Shown here: positions 30,652-40,700 of the stretch, in pieces
Layout of the letters: every line of letters starts with the position of its first letter
Position numbering within the stretch: position 1 is the first letter of the stretch
DNA from: Bacteroidia bacterium
GTDB taxonomy: Bacteria; Bacteroidota; Bacteroidia; Bacteroidales; Azobacteroidaceae
NCBI GenBank assembly: GCA_025996865.1
Contig: BNTV01000021.1
Location: forward strand, 1-47,930
DNA: 47,930 nucleotides
Reading direction: 5' to 3'
Position numbers and translations under genes: made by a program
Notes under the pieces: generated by a model
Told to the model about the DNA's origin: nothing
The model's database searches: none
What the model saw: only the letters and a program-made list of their open reading frames with translations

Positions 30652-32106
30652 TTAATATCTTTTTTTCATCGTAATAATAACTACTCCGTTTTTCCCTTTT
30701 TCGCCATAAATAGATATGGCCGCGTTATCTTTGAGCACCGATATAGACTCTATATCTTCCGGTCTCAGATTGCTTATGGAAGCCACTTCTTGTCCATCCA
30801 CAATATACAATGGAGAAGCATCTTTAAAGTTACGTATCTTGATTCCTGAGTCGCATGAAACGTATTTTTTTGTCGTAATGACAATTACTCCGTTTTTCCC
30901 TTTTTCGCCATATACAGAGGTAGCCGGTTTATCTTTTAGAACCGCTAGGGATTCTATATTTTCCACATCGTTTGGAGAAGAAGTGTATTCCTCTCCATCT
31001 ACAATAAATAATGGAGAATCTGTCTTGCCCCAATCGTCAGTAGAAAATGCAAGCTGTTTATTTTTAGTTAAGTCGGTGTTTTCCGTCGGTTCGTTTGTTT
31101 CATCTTTTACAACTACTGGGTTGGTTACTTTCTTTGCGGATTCTTTGGTAGGTTTGGGAGAGGCCGAGACTGTTTTAAAATGCGTTGTCTTTGTGACGGT
31201 ATCCTGAACTACAGGTTTTTCCGGTTCTAATTGAGAAGAAAGGATGGTAGAATAATGATATTCCGGTTGTGCAAAAGCTGCTAAAAATGCCGCTAATGCA
31301 GGCAAAAGCAATAATACGGCCCATTTTTTAGCCGGTTTGGAAACATTCTTTTTCATGATTGTGATTCTTTTAAATTTATGATAATAAGCAAATGAATTTG
31401 TAAATGCAAAAACAGGTACTTTAAGCGTATTGTTAAGCAAAACTGCTTGATAAACAGCCGGTGAATAGCCTTTGTTGATAACGGAACGGTCAGCCAAAAA
31501 TTCATGATTTTGTTTGACGGCGCTCAAATACAGCCATGCAAAGGGATTGAACCACTGAAATACACACGCAAGCTGAGCGAGTACAATGTCTATCCAGTGT
31601 CGCTGTTCGACATGCGCCATTTCGTGTGCCAGAATCAGTTCCTTTTCAATATCCTGCGATTCGGCTTGCGAATCCATAAATACGTATCCGAAAAAAGAGA
31701 AAGAAGACTGAATACCTGATACATAAATAACTTTAGGTTTTTTGCCGGAATTTAAATTCTGTCTGTGAATCAGTTTCCGGACTTTGTACAAGCTAAATCC
31801 GTAATACAAAAATAGAATAAGCGCTCCGGCAATGTAAATGAACAAGAACAGACTATCGGGAGAAACAGAGGTTGCGTCATTCACAGCCACGGATGCGCTT
31901 TCCGTTTCAACCGGAACCAGATTCATAATTTCTACCGGATAACGGAATTGACACAGAGCCAGCGCAAAAGAAGCTGCCATTCCGACCAATAGAAATGCAC
32001 GGTTAAACCTCAAAAAGGTTTCGTTCCGAAGGAAAAAACGGTAAATTCCATAAAAAACCATTATCCAAATCGCCGATTTAAGGCTATACAAAATAAAATC
32101 ATTCAT
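30652..32106 (-). CDS. M56 family (BlaR1-like) membrane metallopeptidase with two TonB-plug-like repeats
   Basis: A 484-residue protein. Membrane helices lie at about 5-25, 36-52, 85-105 and 265-285. The zinc motif HEMAHVEQRH is at 161-170, and NHEFLAD (200-206) gives the third ligand. This is the BlaR1/MecR1 sensor-protease fold that cleaves a BlaI repressor. The periplasmic C-terminus lacks a penicillin-binding domain. Instead it carries two copies of a motif known from TonB-receptor plugs: SPLFIVDGEEY...VENIESLAVLKDKPATSVYG and SPLYIVDGQEV...PEDIESISVLKDNAAISIYG, each followed by GVIVIT/GVVIIT. It overlaps the blaI-like gene by 8 nt. The signal sensed is unknown. Confidence 0.85.
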   Translation of the reverse strand: MNDFILYSLKSAIWIMVFYGIYRFFLRNETFLRFNRAFLLVGMAASFALALCQFRYPVEIMNLVPVETESASVAVNDATSVSPDSLFLFIYIAGALILFLYYGFSLYKVRKLIHRQNLNSGKKPKVIYVSGIQSSFSFFGYVFMDSQAESQDIEKELILAHEMAHVEQRHWIDIVLAQLACVFQWFNPFAWLYLSAVKQNHEFLADRSVINKGYSPAVYQAVLLNNTLKVPVFAFTNSFAYYHKFKRITIMKKNVSKPAKKWAVLLLLPALAAFLAAFAQPEYHYSTILSSQLEPEKPVVQDTVTKTTHFKTVSASPKPTKESAKKVTNPVVVKDETNEPTENTDLTKNKQLAFSTDDWGKTDSPLFIVDGEEYTSSPNDVENIESLAVLKDKPATSVYGEKGKNGVIVITTKKYVSCDSGIKIRNFKDASPLYIVDGQEVASISNLRPEDIESISVLKDNAAISIYGEKGKNGVVIITMKKRY

Positions 32107-32479
32107 ACATTCCGCTCTTTTTTAATTCTTCTCTTGTTTCTTCCAATAACTGGTCCAAATCGGACAAGGATAAATTTTGTTCTTTGGCAAAAAAAGAAGC
32201 CATTGAAGCAAAAGAATTGTTGAAATAATTCTTCAAAACGCCAAACAATTGAGATTTGGAATAATCTTCTTTCTTTATCAATGCCGAATATATATTGAGT
32301 TTTCCCGTGTTTTCGCGCTTGACAAAACCCTTGTTTTCCAAAATGCTAAGCACTGTCGCTACCGTTGTTCGAGCCGGCTTCGGCTGCCCGAATTTTTCCA
32401 GCACTTGTTGAACGGTCGCTTGTTCAAACTCCCAAACGATTTGCATTACCTGTTCCTCTGCCCTTGTTAATTGAGTCAT
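32099..32479 (-). CDS. BlaI/MecI-family transcriptional repressor
   Basis: A 126-residue winged-helix repressor: LTRAEEQVMQIVWEFEQATV, QPKPARTTVATVLSILENKG, FVKRENTGKLNIYSAL, then a C-terminal dimerisation helix region. The start MTQLTRAEEQ (32479) matches the family; the longer frame to 32542 would run through the promoter and operator. It is cotranscribed with the M56 peptidase, which should inactivate it by cleavage on signal. A perfect palindrome in its own promoter is the likely operator. Confidence 0.9.
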   Translation of the reverse strand: MTQLTRAEEQVMQIVWEFEQATVQQVLEKFGQPKPARTTVATVLSILENKGFVKRENTGKLNIYSALIKKEDYSKSQLFGVLKNYFNNSFASMASFFAKEQNLSLSDLDQLLEETREELKKSGMYE

Positions 32480-32515
32480 GTTTCCGATAAATATATTGAG
32501 TTTATGAATAGACTG

Positions 32516-32543
32516 CAAATATACGTCTAAATATTTAGACAAA
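32516..32543 (-). promoter_or_regulatory. Promoter of the blaI-M56 operon with palindromic operator
   Basis: Complement of 32516-32523 reads TATATTTG (-7 box). Immediately upstream, GTCTAAATATTTAGAC (32525-32540) is a perfect 16-bp palindrome filling the spacer up to TTTG (complement of 32540-32543). The placement is ideal for autorepression by the BlaI-like protein. Confidence 0.65.
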
Positions 32544-32646
32544 CAACAATTCCGTGTTAAATATTATTAAATTACTTAAGCCTTTCATCATTCAATTATT
32601 TTTCGTAATTTCGCAGCTGATTTACAACTTTTTAAAATTTTATGAC

Positions 32647-34539
32647 ATGAGAAAATGGCGGGTGGAAGATTCGGCCGAATTATACAACATTCACGGTTGG
32701 GGTTTGGATTATTTTTCCATTAACGAGAAAGGACATATTACGGTTACTCCAAAGAAAAATAGTGCGCAAGTCGATTTGAAAGAATTGATGGATGAATTGG
32801 TGCTCCGGGATGTGGAGGCGCCCGTTTTGTTGCGTTTTTCGGATATTCTGGATAATCGCATCGAAAAAATTTCCAATTGTTTCAAAATTGCAGCGGAAGA
32901 ATACAATTACGAAGCGCAGAATTTTATCATTTATCCGATAAAAGTCAACCAGATGCGTCAAGTTGTAGAAGAAATCGTGAGCCACGGAAAAAAGTTCAAC
33001 ATCGGACTGGAAGCCGGCTCTAAACCGGAATTGCATGCCATATTGGGGATCAATACAAGTCCCGACTCCCTGATTATTTGTAATGGTTACAAGGATGAGG
33101 ATTATATTCAGCTGGCGCTTCTGGCTCAGAAAATGGGCAAAAGGATTTTTATCGTTGTGGAAAAATTAAACGAACTGAAACTCATCGCAGAATTGGCTAA
33201 AAAGTTGAAAATCCGTCCCAACATCGGTATCCGTATTAAGTTGGCAAGCGCGGGAAGCGGCAAATGGGAAGAATCGGGCGGCGACGTGAGCAAATTCGGA
33301 CTTTCGTCGAGCGAACTTTTGGATGCGCTTGACTTTATGGAAAAAAGCAAAATGGAAGATTGTCTGAAATTGATTCATTTCCACATCGGCAGCCAAGTGA
33401 CCAAAATCCGCCGCATCAAAAATGCTTTACGCGAAGCCTCACAGTTTTACGTGCAGTTGCGTAGTTTGGGATATGCCGTTGACTTTGTGGATATTGGCGG
33501 AGGCTTGGGTGTGGATTACGACGGCACTCGCTCGTCCGGAAGCGAAAGCAGTATGAACTATTCGATTCAGGAATATGTCAACGACTCCATTTCTACTTTG
33601 GTTGATGCCAGCGCTAAAAATAACATTCCTCAGCCGAATATCATCACCGAATCAGGGCGTTCATTGACTGCTCACCATTCCGTGCTGGTATTTCAGGTGT
33701 TGGAAACAACGACTTTACCCGAATGGGGCGAAAATGAAGAGTTACCGGAAGATGCGCACGAATTGGTGAAAGAGTTGTACAAATTGTGGGACGAAATGAA
33801 CCAACCCCGTTTGATTGAGACTTGGCACGACGCCCAGCAAATCCGTGAAGAATCACTCGATTTGTTCAGTTTGGGTCTGTTGAATCTGATTACCCGCGCC
33901 CAGATTGAGAAACTTTATTGGTCTATCGCACGCGAAGTTCAGCAAATGGCAATGAACATGAAACATGCGCCCGAAGAACTCCGGAAAATTTCTAAAATGT
34001 TGCCCGACAAATATTTCTGTAATTTTTCCCTGTTTCAATCTTTACCCGATTCATGGGCGATTGACCAGATTTTCCCGATTGTCCCGATTTCCCGGTTGGA
34101 CGAAAAGCCCGGTCGTACAGCCACTTTGCAGGATATTACCTGCGATTCGGACGGGAAAATCGACAATTTCATCAACATGATGAATTATACTTACCATTTG
34201 CCGGTACATTCCTTAAACAAGAAAGAGCCGTATTATATCGGTGTGTTTTTGGTCGGCGCTTACCAAGAAATATTGGGCGATTTGCATAATTTGTTCGGGG
34301 ATACGAACGCCGTACATATTTCGGTTAGTAAGGATAGTTATCAGATTGAACAAGTGATTGATGGCGAAACGATTGCCGATGTATTGGAATATGTGGAATA
34401 CAGTCCGAAAAAACTGGTTCGCACGGTCGAATCCTGGGTAACGTCTTCTATGAAAGAAGGTAAAATTTCTTTGGAGGAAGGGCGGGAGTTTCTTTCTAAT
34501 TACCGGTCGGGGCTTTACGGTTATACTTATTTGGAGTAA
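32647..34539 (+). CDS. speA: Biosynthetic arginine decarboxylase
   Basis: A 630-residue PLP enzyme that converts arginine to agmatine, the first step toward putrescine and spermidine. The start MRKWRVEDSAELYNIHGWG is the standard one in Bacteroidales. FIIYPIKVNQM carries the PLP lysine K99. Also seen are GLEAGSKPEL, IHFHIGSQ, VDIGGGLGVDYDGT, ITESGRSLTAHHS, CDSDGKI and VGAYQEILGDLHNLFGDTN, with a C-terminus ending in SNYRSGLYGYTYLE. Length and end match the family. A longer frame to 32554 is not preferred. With nspC in this window it supports the carboxyspermidine route. Confidence 0.96.
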   Translation: MRKWRVEDSAELYNIHGWGLDYFSINEKGHITVTPKKNSAQVDLKELMDELVLRDVEAPVLLRFSDILDNRIEKISNCFKIAAEEYNYEAQNFIIYPIKVNQMRQVVEEIVSHGKKFNIGLEAGSKPELHAILGINTSPDSLIICNGYKDEDYIQLALLAQKMGKRIFIVVEKLNELKLIAELAKKLKIRPNIGIRIKLASAGSGKWEESGGDVSKFGLSSSELLDALDFMEKSKMEDCLKLIHFHIGSQVTKIRRIKNALREASQFYVQLRSLGYAVDFVDIGGGLGVDYDGTRSSGSESSMNYSIQEYVNDSISTLVDASAKNNIPQPNIITESGRSLTAHHSVLVFQVLETTTLPEWGENEELPEDAHELVKELYKLWDEMNQPRLIETWHDAQQIREESLDLFSLGLLNLITRAQIEKLYWSIAREVQQMAMNMKHAPEELRKISKMLPDKYFCNFSLFQSLPDSWAIDQIFPIVPISRLDEKPGRTATLQDITCDSDGKIDNFINMMNYTYHLPVHSLNKKEPYYIGVFLVGAYQEILGDLHNLFGDTNAVHISVSKDSYQIEQVIDGETIADVLEYVEYSPKKLVRTVESWVTSSMKEGKISLEEGREFLSNYRSGLYGYTYLE

Positions 34540-34559
34540 GAACTAAATTTTAATAAAAT

Positions 34560-35141
34560 ATGGAACTGACACTGGATATGAACCGGCGTTATACTTACGC
34601 CGATTATATGACATGGTGGGATGATAAACGCCGTGAATTGATTAATGGTTTTATAAAAATGATGTCGCCCGCAGCTTCCATGTCGCATGCAAGAATAAGT
34701 GGACGGATTTACAATTCCATGTATAATTATGTTAACAGGCGTAAAGGGAAATGTGAAGTTTTTACCGCGCCTTTTGATGTACGTTTGCCGAAAAACGGCG
34801 AAAAGGAAGATAACGAAATCTATACAGTTGTCCAACCCGATATTTGTCTGGTTTGTGATTCTGCGAAACTTGACGAACGCGGCTGCATCGGTGCACCGGA
34901 CATGATTGTGGAAGTGCTTTCGCCCTCTACACGCAAACATGACCTGAATGACAAATACCGGCTTTACGAAACTTCGGGTGTAAAGGAATACTGGGTTATA
35001 GAGCCGAAAAGCGACGTCACCATATTTCTTTTACAGGAAGACGGCACTTATGACAAAGGTATTGTATATACGGAAAAAGTAAAAGTTCCCGTGCATAGCT
35101 TGCCCGGACTGGAAATTGATATAGAGGAATTATTCACATGA
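34560..35141 (+). CDS. Uma2-family endonuclease-fold protein (DUF820)
   Basis: A 193-residue protein of the Uma2 family with a PD-(D/E)xK nuclease fold: YTYADYMTWWDDKRRELING, then VVQPDICLVCD, CIGAPDMIVEVLSPSTRKHD, then LYETSGVKEYWVIEP. The acidic residues of QPDI and the E-x-x-x-x-x-x-x-x-D spacing fit the family active site. Biological role is unproven; the family is abundant in cyanobacteria and some transposon-rich genomes. It lies 20 nt after speA and overlaps xth by 4 nt, so a link with exonuclease III and DNA repair is possible. Confidence 0.85.
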   Translation: MELTLDMNRRYTYADYMTWWDDKRRELINGFIKMMSPAASMSHARISGRIYNSMYNYVNRRKGKCEVFTAPFDVRLPKNGEKEDNEIYTVVQPDICLVCDSAKLDERGCIGAPDMIVEVLSPSTRKHDLNDKYRLYETSGVKEYWVIEPKSDVTIFLLQEDGTYDKGIVYTEKVKVPVHSLPGLEIDIEELFT

Positions 35142-35905
35142 AAATAATATCATTCAATTTAAACGGAATCCGTTCCGCAATCAACAAAGGATTGTTCGAA
35201 TGGCTGGGACAGGAAAGTCCCGATATTTTTTGCGTACAGGAAACCAAGGCGCAACCCGATCAGATTGACGGCCTGACTTTGCAAAGTTTGGGTTATGAGA
35301 GTCAATTAATTCATTCGGCAGTAAAGAAAGGATATAGCGGAGTTGCTATTTTCAGCAAACAAAAACCCGATTATTATTCCATTGGAATAGATAGGCCTGA
35401 TTTTGATAATGAAGGACGCGTCATTCGTGCCGATTTCGGAGATATTACTTTGGTTTGTGTTTACATTCCTTCGGGAACAACCGGCGAAGTGCGGCAAGCC
35501 GTCAAAATGCAATTCCTGGAAGTATTCACGGATTATCTGTTGGAATTACGGAAAACCCGTCCGAATATCGTGATTTGCGGCGACTACAATATCTGCCATA
35601 AACCCATCGACATTAATCATCCCGAACGGCACAACAATGTTTCCGGCTTCCTGCCCGAAGAGCGGGAATGGTTTGACCGGTTCATCGACCTCGGTTTTGT
35701 CGATTCGTTCCGCGTGTTCAACCAAGAACCCAATCAATACAGTTGGTGGAGTTTTCGCGCCGGCTCGCGACAGAAAAATATCGGTTGGCGTATTGATTAT
35801 CACATTGTTACGGAAAGTTTGAAACCGAGATTAAAATCAGCGGCGATTTTTCAACAAGCGGAATTTTCGGATCATGCTCCCGTTATGATAGAAGTACAGG
35901 TTTAA
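35138..35905 (+). CDS. xth: Exodeoxyribonuclease III (AP endonuclease)
   Basis: A 255-residue EEP-family nuclease of base-excision repair that cleaves 5' to abasic sites. ISFNLNGIRSA carries the metal-binding asparagine and IFCVQETKAQ the catalytic glutamate. CGDYNICHKPIDI supplies the catalytic Asp/Asn pair, YSWWSFRAGSR stacks on DNA, and WRIDYHIVT plus FSDHAPVMIEV provides the final Asp/His. Length is normal. It overlaps the Uma2 gene (ATGA) and abuts the histidine kinase gene. Confidence 0.95.
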   Translation: MKIISFNLNGIRSAINKGLFEWLGQESPDIFCVQETKAQPDQIDGLTLQSLGYESQLIHSAVKKGYSGVAIFSKQKPDYYSIGIDRPDFDNEGRVIRADFGDITLVCVYIPSGTTGEVRQAVKMQFLEVFTDYLLELRKTRPNIVICGDYNICHKPIDINHPERHNNVSGFLPEEREWFDRFIDLGFVDSFRVFNQEPNQYSWWSFRAGSRQKNIGWRIDYHIVTESLKPRLKSAAIFQQAEFSDHAPVMIEVQV

Positions 35906-37096
35906 ATGATGTCTTCCGGTAAAACATTCAGATATTTGTTTATTTTTGTGGCAATCATCATTGCCATTGCATCCGTATGGGTAACGAATGGCTTGGTGAA
36001 CGAACTGAAAGAGGAAGAACGCAAAAAAATTGAAGTCTGGGCGGAATCTCTCGCCCTGATCGGATCTCAACCGGAATTTGAAAATTTAGACAAAGCAGTT
36101 GAAAATACTTTCAACCGCTACAAGTCCAATTTGTTGAAAATCATACAACAAAATAATACGATTCCGGTTATTGTTACAGATGAAACGGGGAATGTAATTG
36201 ACCAAAAGAATATGGATACTCCGGAACAAAATTCGGAAGAATATTTGAAAGAAAAAATAAAGAAATTTGCAGACCGGCACGAACCCATTGTGATAGAATC
36301 AATTGAAGAAAATGAACTCTATACTTATTACAATGTTTATTACGATGACTCTACCGTTTTGAAGAATTTGCAATTGTTTCCGTTTGTGCAATTAGCGGTC
36401 GTTTTTATTTTTATCGCCGTTTCTTTCCTCGCGTTGAACAGTACCAAAAAAGCCGAGCAAAACCGGGTTTGGGTAGGTTTGTCGAAAGAAACCGCACACC
36501 AGTTGGGAACGCCGATTTCCTCCCTGATGGCCTGGGTGGAATACCTGAAAGCTAAAGATTTGGATCCCAATCTATTGACGGAAATGGATAAAGATGTTCA
36601 ACGCCTGAAAACCATTGCCGAACGTTTTTCCAAAATCGGCTCCAATGCCGACCCCGAACCGATGGATTTGGCCGAAGCCGTATCCCATGCCATCGAATAC
36701 ATGGGAAAACGGATTTCCACGAAAGTGAATATCCAAACGAATTTCCCCGAAGAACCGGTTAGTGTATGGATGAACGAATCGCTTTTTGGCTGGGTAATTG
36801 AAAATCTCATTAAAAATGCGGTGGATGCTATGGACGGACAAGGTTCAATCACCATTTCCACCTTTGTCAAAGGACAGAAAGCAATTCTTGATGTGAACGA
36901 TACCGGAAAAGGCATTCCAAAATCCAAATTTGATGCCGTATTTCAACCCGGTTACACAACCAAAAAAAGAGGATGGGGATTAGGTTTATCGCTTGTCCGG
37001 CGGATAATCGAATCTTACCACAAAGGGAAAATATTTGTGTATAAATCGGAAATCGGGAAAGGGACTACTTTTCGGATTGAATTGTGGACGAAATGA
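35906..37096 (+). CDS. Sensor histidine kinase
   Basis: A 396-residue membrane kinase. Two membrane helices (about 9-28 and 153-175) enclose a periplasmic sensor region with two tyrosine/acid-rich stretches. The dimerisation box is SKETAHQLGTPISSLMAW, with the phospho-accepting histidine in ETAHQLGTP. N box NLIKNAVDAM, G1 DTGKGIPKSK and G2 RGWGLGLSLVRRI complete the ATPase domain. No response regulator gene is adjacent. The start codon directly follows the xth stop, and the stop overlaps the sigma factor ATG, so translation is probably coupled. This kinase type (HATPase with ETAHQLGTP) is widespread in Bacteroidota. Confidence 0.9.
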   Translation: MMSSGKTFRYLFIFVAIIIAIASVWVTNGLVNELKEEERKKIEVWAESLALIGSQPEFENLDKAVENTFNRYKSNLLKIIQQNNTIPVIVTDETGNVIDQKNMDTPEQNSEEYLKEKIKKFADRHEPIVIESIEENELYTYYNVYYDDSTVLKNLQLFPFVQLAVVFIFIAVSFLALNSTKKAEQNRVWVGLSKETAHQLGTPISSLMAWVEYLKAKDLDPNLLTEMDKDVQRLKTIAERFSKIGSNADPEPMDLAEAVSHAIEYMGKRISTKVNIQTNFPEEPVSVWMNESLFGWVIENLIKNAVDAMDGQGSITISTFVKGQKAILDVNDTGKGIPKSKFDAVFQPGYTTKKRGWGLGLSLVRRIIESYHKGKIFVYKSEIGKGTTFRIELWTK

Positions 37097-37647
37097 ATGT
37101 CTCGGGAAAAGACATATTAGATGCATTGAAACGAGGAAATGAAAATGCCATAAAAACGTTATTTGAGGCTTTCTACCGTCCTTTGTGCGTCTATTCCGTA
37201 CAAATAACCGATTCCATAGAAAGTACGGAAGATATTGTGCAAGATGTTTTTCTCCGTTTTTGGGAAAAGAAAATCTATCTCTCCATTCAGGAAAATCTGC
37301 GGGCTTACCTGTTTAATGCCGTACGAAATGCTTCTATTGATTACTTGCGTCAAAAACGTCCTTATGTGATGGAAGACATTGAAGAATTTTCGTATCTCAC
37401 TATGGAAGAGGATATTGATGAAGAGGAACTGCTTCGGGAAAAAGAAAAACTGCATCTTCTACTGCAACAATTACCGCCGCAGGAATACCGTGTGTTGATG
37501 AGTATTATCGTTGAAAACAAAAAATACAAAGAAGTCGCCGAAGAATTGCGTATTTCGGTTAATACGGTAAAAACGCACCTTTCACGCGCACTTAAATTTT
37601 TGAGGACACAACAGATGTTGAGAACATTTTTTTACACTTTTCTTTAA
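37093..37647 (+). CDS. ECF RNA polymerase sigma factor (FecI-like)
   Basis: A 184-residue sigma-70 family ECF protein. Region 2 is FEAFYRPLCVYSVQIT, STEDIVQDVFLRFWEKK and NAVRNASIDYLRQKRP; region 4 is LLLQQLPPQEYRVLMSIIVE and YKEVAEELRISVNTVKTHLS. The start ATG 37093 overlaps the kinase stop; an upstream TTG at 37084 is less likely. It lies directly before a SusC-type receptor with an N-terminal STN signalling domain and should direct transcription from the two ECF-type promoters at 37663 and 44900. Its own anti-sigma gene next door is reduced to a stub. Confidence 0.92.
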   Translation: MNVSGKDILDALKRGNENAIKTLFEAFYRPLCVYSVQITDSIESTEDIVQDVFLRFWEKKIYLSIQENLRAYLFNAVRNASIDYLRQKRPYVMEDIEEFSYLTMEEDIDEEELLREKEKLHLLLQQLPPQEYRVLMSIIVENKKYKEVAEELRISVNTVKTHLSRALKFLRTQQMLRTFFYTFL

Positions 37648-37654
37648 AAATTTC

Positions 37655-37782
37655 ATTTTTTTGTCACCCATTTTATAATGATAATCGTCTTGATAATATA
37701 AATTAACAGTATAAAATTGTTTAAATATTATGCAAGACGATTGCTTTTTGACACTTTTTCAACGATATTGCAACAATCAGTT
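37655..37782 (+). repeat. Duplicated promoter and fecR 5' end, copy 1 (copy 2 at 44892-45019)
   Basis: Close to identical to 44892-45019, from the T-run before GTCACCC through the first 17-18 codons of fecR, with a constant offset of 7237 nt. Only a few base changes are seen. Confidence 0.85.
37663..37691 (+). promoter_or_regulatory. ECF-type promoter of the first receptor locus
   Basis: GTCACCC (37663-37669), 16-nt spacer, CGTCTT (37686-37691). This resembles ECF sigma promoters (-35 with AAC/ACC, -10 CGTC) and is repeated with the same sequence and spacing before the intact fecR at 44967. Autoregulation by the adjacent sigma factor is inferred. Confidence 0.6.
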
Positions 37783-37784
37783 AA
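37730..37784 (+). pseudogene. fecR stub fused in frame to susC
   Basis: MQDDCFLTLFQRYCNNQL matches the first 18 residues of the intact FecR at 44967 (MQDNYFLTLFQRYCNNQL). After this the sequence switches to the leader found immediately upstream of the second SusC gene (TTGAGTATGCG versus TTCAGTATGCG). The rest of fecR, about 360 codons, is gone. Confidence 0.8.
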
Positions 37785-37795
37785 AAAAATTCAGT

Positions 37796-40700
37796 ATGCG
37801 AAAAAAAGATCCCTGCGAAAAATGGTATATAAACCATTTGAAAATGAAGAATCTGATATTTTTTTTCCTTTTACTCTTTTTTGTACCTATGTGGGCTAAT
37901 AATTTGGAAGATACGCCATTAGTAACTATTCAGAACAAGAGTATCAGCATTAAAGATGCGTTAAAATCGACGGAACAACAAAGTAAAGTGCACATTATGT
38001 ATCAGGAAGATTTGATAGACAAATCAAAACGGCTTGATCTAAATTTAGAGAACGTTACGTTGAGAAATGCTTTGGATGCAATTTGTATTCCTGCCAAGTT
38101 AAAGTATGAATTTGTAGATAATTATGTCTTAATCACCCGTATGCAGACTGTGACAATTGTGGCCATTGCTTCCGACAAACCGATTGTTATTTCCGGAATA
38201 GTTCTGGATGAAGACCGTAAACCGCTTCCCGGAGTAAGTATCCGGTTAAAAGGAACACAAAATGGAGTTGTGGTAGGAACCATATCAAATCAAGATGGAA
38301 ACTACGCTTTGACTGTGCCGGCGGCGGATAATTTCACATTAGTATTCTCTTTTATCGGGAAACAAACAAGCGAGGTGAAGTATGCCGGTAAAGACAATAT
38401 TGACGTGGTTATGAAAGACGCAATAGCCCTTTTGACGGAAGTAGTTGTGAATACAGGATACCAGAATATCGACCTGCGAAAAACGACCAGCGCCATTCAA
38501 TCAATTAAAGCAGAAGATATAGTGGTTCCCGGACTAACTTCTATTGACCAGATGCTTGAAGGGTATGTTCCCGGGATGGTCTTCATGCAAAATTCAGGAC
38601 AAATCGGAGCGACTCCCCGCTTGCGTATCCGTGGAACTTCCACCGTGTTGGGAAATCAGGAACCGTTGTGGGTTATTGACGGAATCGTACAGGAGAATCC
38701 GGTCAATATTAATCCGGAACAAATCAATGACCTCGATTTTGTAAATTTGTTGGGTAATGCCGTATCCGGTCTGAATCCTGATGATGTTGAGCAGATTGAT
38801 ATTCTGAAAGATGCATCGGCTACCGCTTTGTATGGTGCACGTGCGGCTAACGGGGTAATTGTTGTCAGTACCAAACGTGGAAAACCCGGACCTCCTGTCT
38901 TGTCCTACTCCTTTTCAGGCACTTACAGGCAACGCCCTTATTATTCCGATGCAAGCGTTAATATGATGAACTCCCGGGAAAGGATTGACTTTTCCAGAGA
39001 GTTGATAGAGAAACAAGTAACCTATCCTTTATTGACCAATGGTTGGGTAGGTTACGAGAAAGCCATGCGGGATTATTGGCTGGGGCGGACTTCGTTTGAT
39101 GAAATGCAATCGGAAGTTTCCCGTTACGAGTCTGCCAACACCGATTGGTTCGATGTATTAATGTATAATACGTTTTCCAATAAGCATACCGTAGGACTTT
39201 CCGGTGGAACGACCGGCTTGCGCTACTATGTTTCGGCAGGTTACACCGAAGACAAAGGAAATATCAAAGGAGAAAGTAATAAATCCTATACGGGAACAGT
39301 AAACCTGACGGCCAACTATAACCGGTTTACAATTCACTTTATTATGGGCGGTAATTCAGGCAAAAAAATACATACTCCCAGTGATGTGGAACTTACAAAA
39401 TACGCATACGAGACTACCCGCGCTTTGCCGGCTTACAATGATGACGGCTCTTTGTGGTACTATCAACGACAGGTATCCAGTGAAATATCCTCAGGTTCGA
39501 TTATCAATCGCGATTTTAATATCATTAACGATCAAAGAAATACGTCTCAAGATATTCGCAATACAGGTTTTAAAGGTTCTGTCGTGGTGGATTATAAAAT
39601 CTCAAATCCGCTGAAAGCATCTTTAACAGCTTCTTATTCAACCGACAATACGACACAGGAAATATGGCATGGTGAAAAATCATTGGAAGCCATGCGATTA
39701 GCTTATGTGACCAATGCCACCCAAGGAAGCGCCTTACCGGCAGGAGGGGAATTAAAATACCAAAATTCGGAGCATTACGCCTATACTGTCCGTGGCCAGC
39801 TTGATTTTAATAAACACTTTGACAGTGAAAAAAAACATTTTGTATCGGCCTCTGCCGGAGGTGAAGTGTCTTCCAATCAATATTTTGGTCTTTCGCAGAC
39901 TTACAGAGGTTATTTGAAAGAGCGCGGTAAAAAGATGGCTGAAATAGCCCTGAATACATCTTTTTATACCAATTGGAAAGCGACGAATTCGGCGGCTTTG
40001 GGCGAATGGAGCGATAAATTGACAAATATTGCTTCAACTTATGGTACATTATCTTATACGTTCAACAATGTTTATACGGTAAATGGAAATGTGCGGTTAG
40101 ATGCATCCAACCGCTTCGGGTCAAGGGCAAACGAAAAATTGGCTCCGATCTGGTCTTTATCTACCCGCTGGCATATCAAAGAGGATATTCTGAAAGATGT
40201 TAAGTGGATAAATGATCTTTCTTTGCGGGGGTCTTTTGGTTACCAGGGTAATATGTTGGAGAATCAAACCTCCAAACTGGTTTTGCAACGGGGTGCACTA
40301 AACGCTGTTTATCAGGAATATGTGTCTTCTATTTATCAAGGTTCCTATCCAAACCCCGATTTAAGATGGGAAAAAACAGCCTCATATAATGCAACCCTCG
40401 ATTTTGCTTTCTTGCAAAATCGAGTGGCAGGAAGTATTTCTTATTTCTATAAAAGAACAGAAGATGCATTTCTCTCAAAAACGATATCCTCCATCAATGG
40501 TTTGGACAGATATGTCGTGAATCAGGGAACATTGGAAAATCAAGGATTAGAATTAGGCCTTCAGTTTACCGTCATTGATACCAAAAGGAAAAATCCAAAC
40601 GGTGTTCGTTGGTCGATGTCTCCCAATGTCGGACAAACGCTTAACAAACTCTTTGGAAATTCTAAAGACAAAGCGCTGACGAATCAAATTACTTATCAAA

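Noticed and set aside
35906..37647. Classical two-component system
   Set aside because: The kinase has no response regulator beside it; the next gene is a sigma factor, so a cognate pair cannot be claimed.
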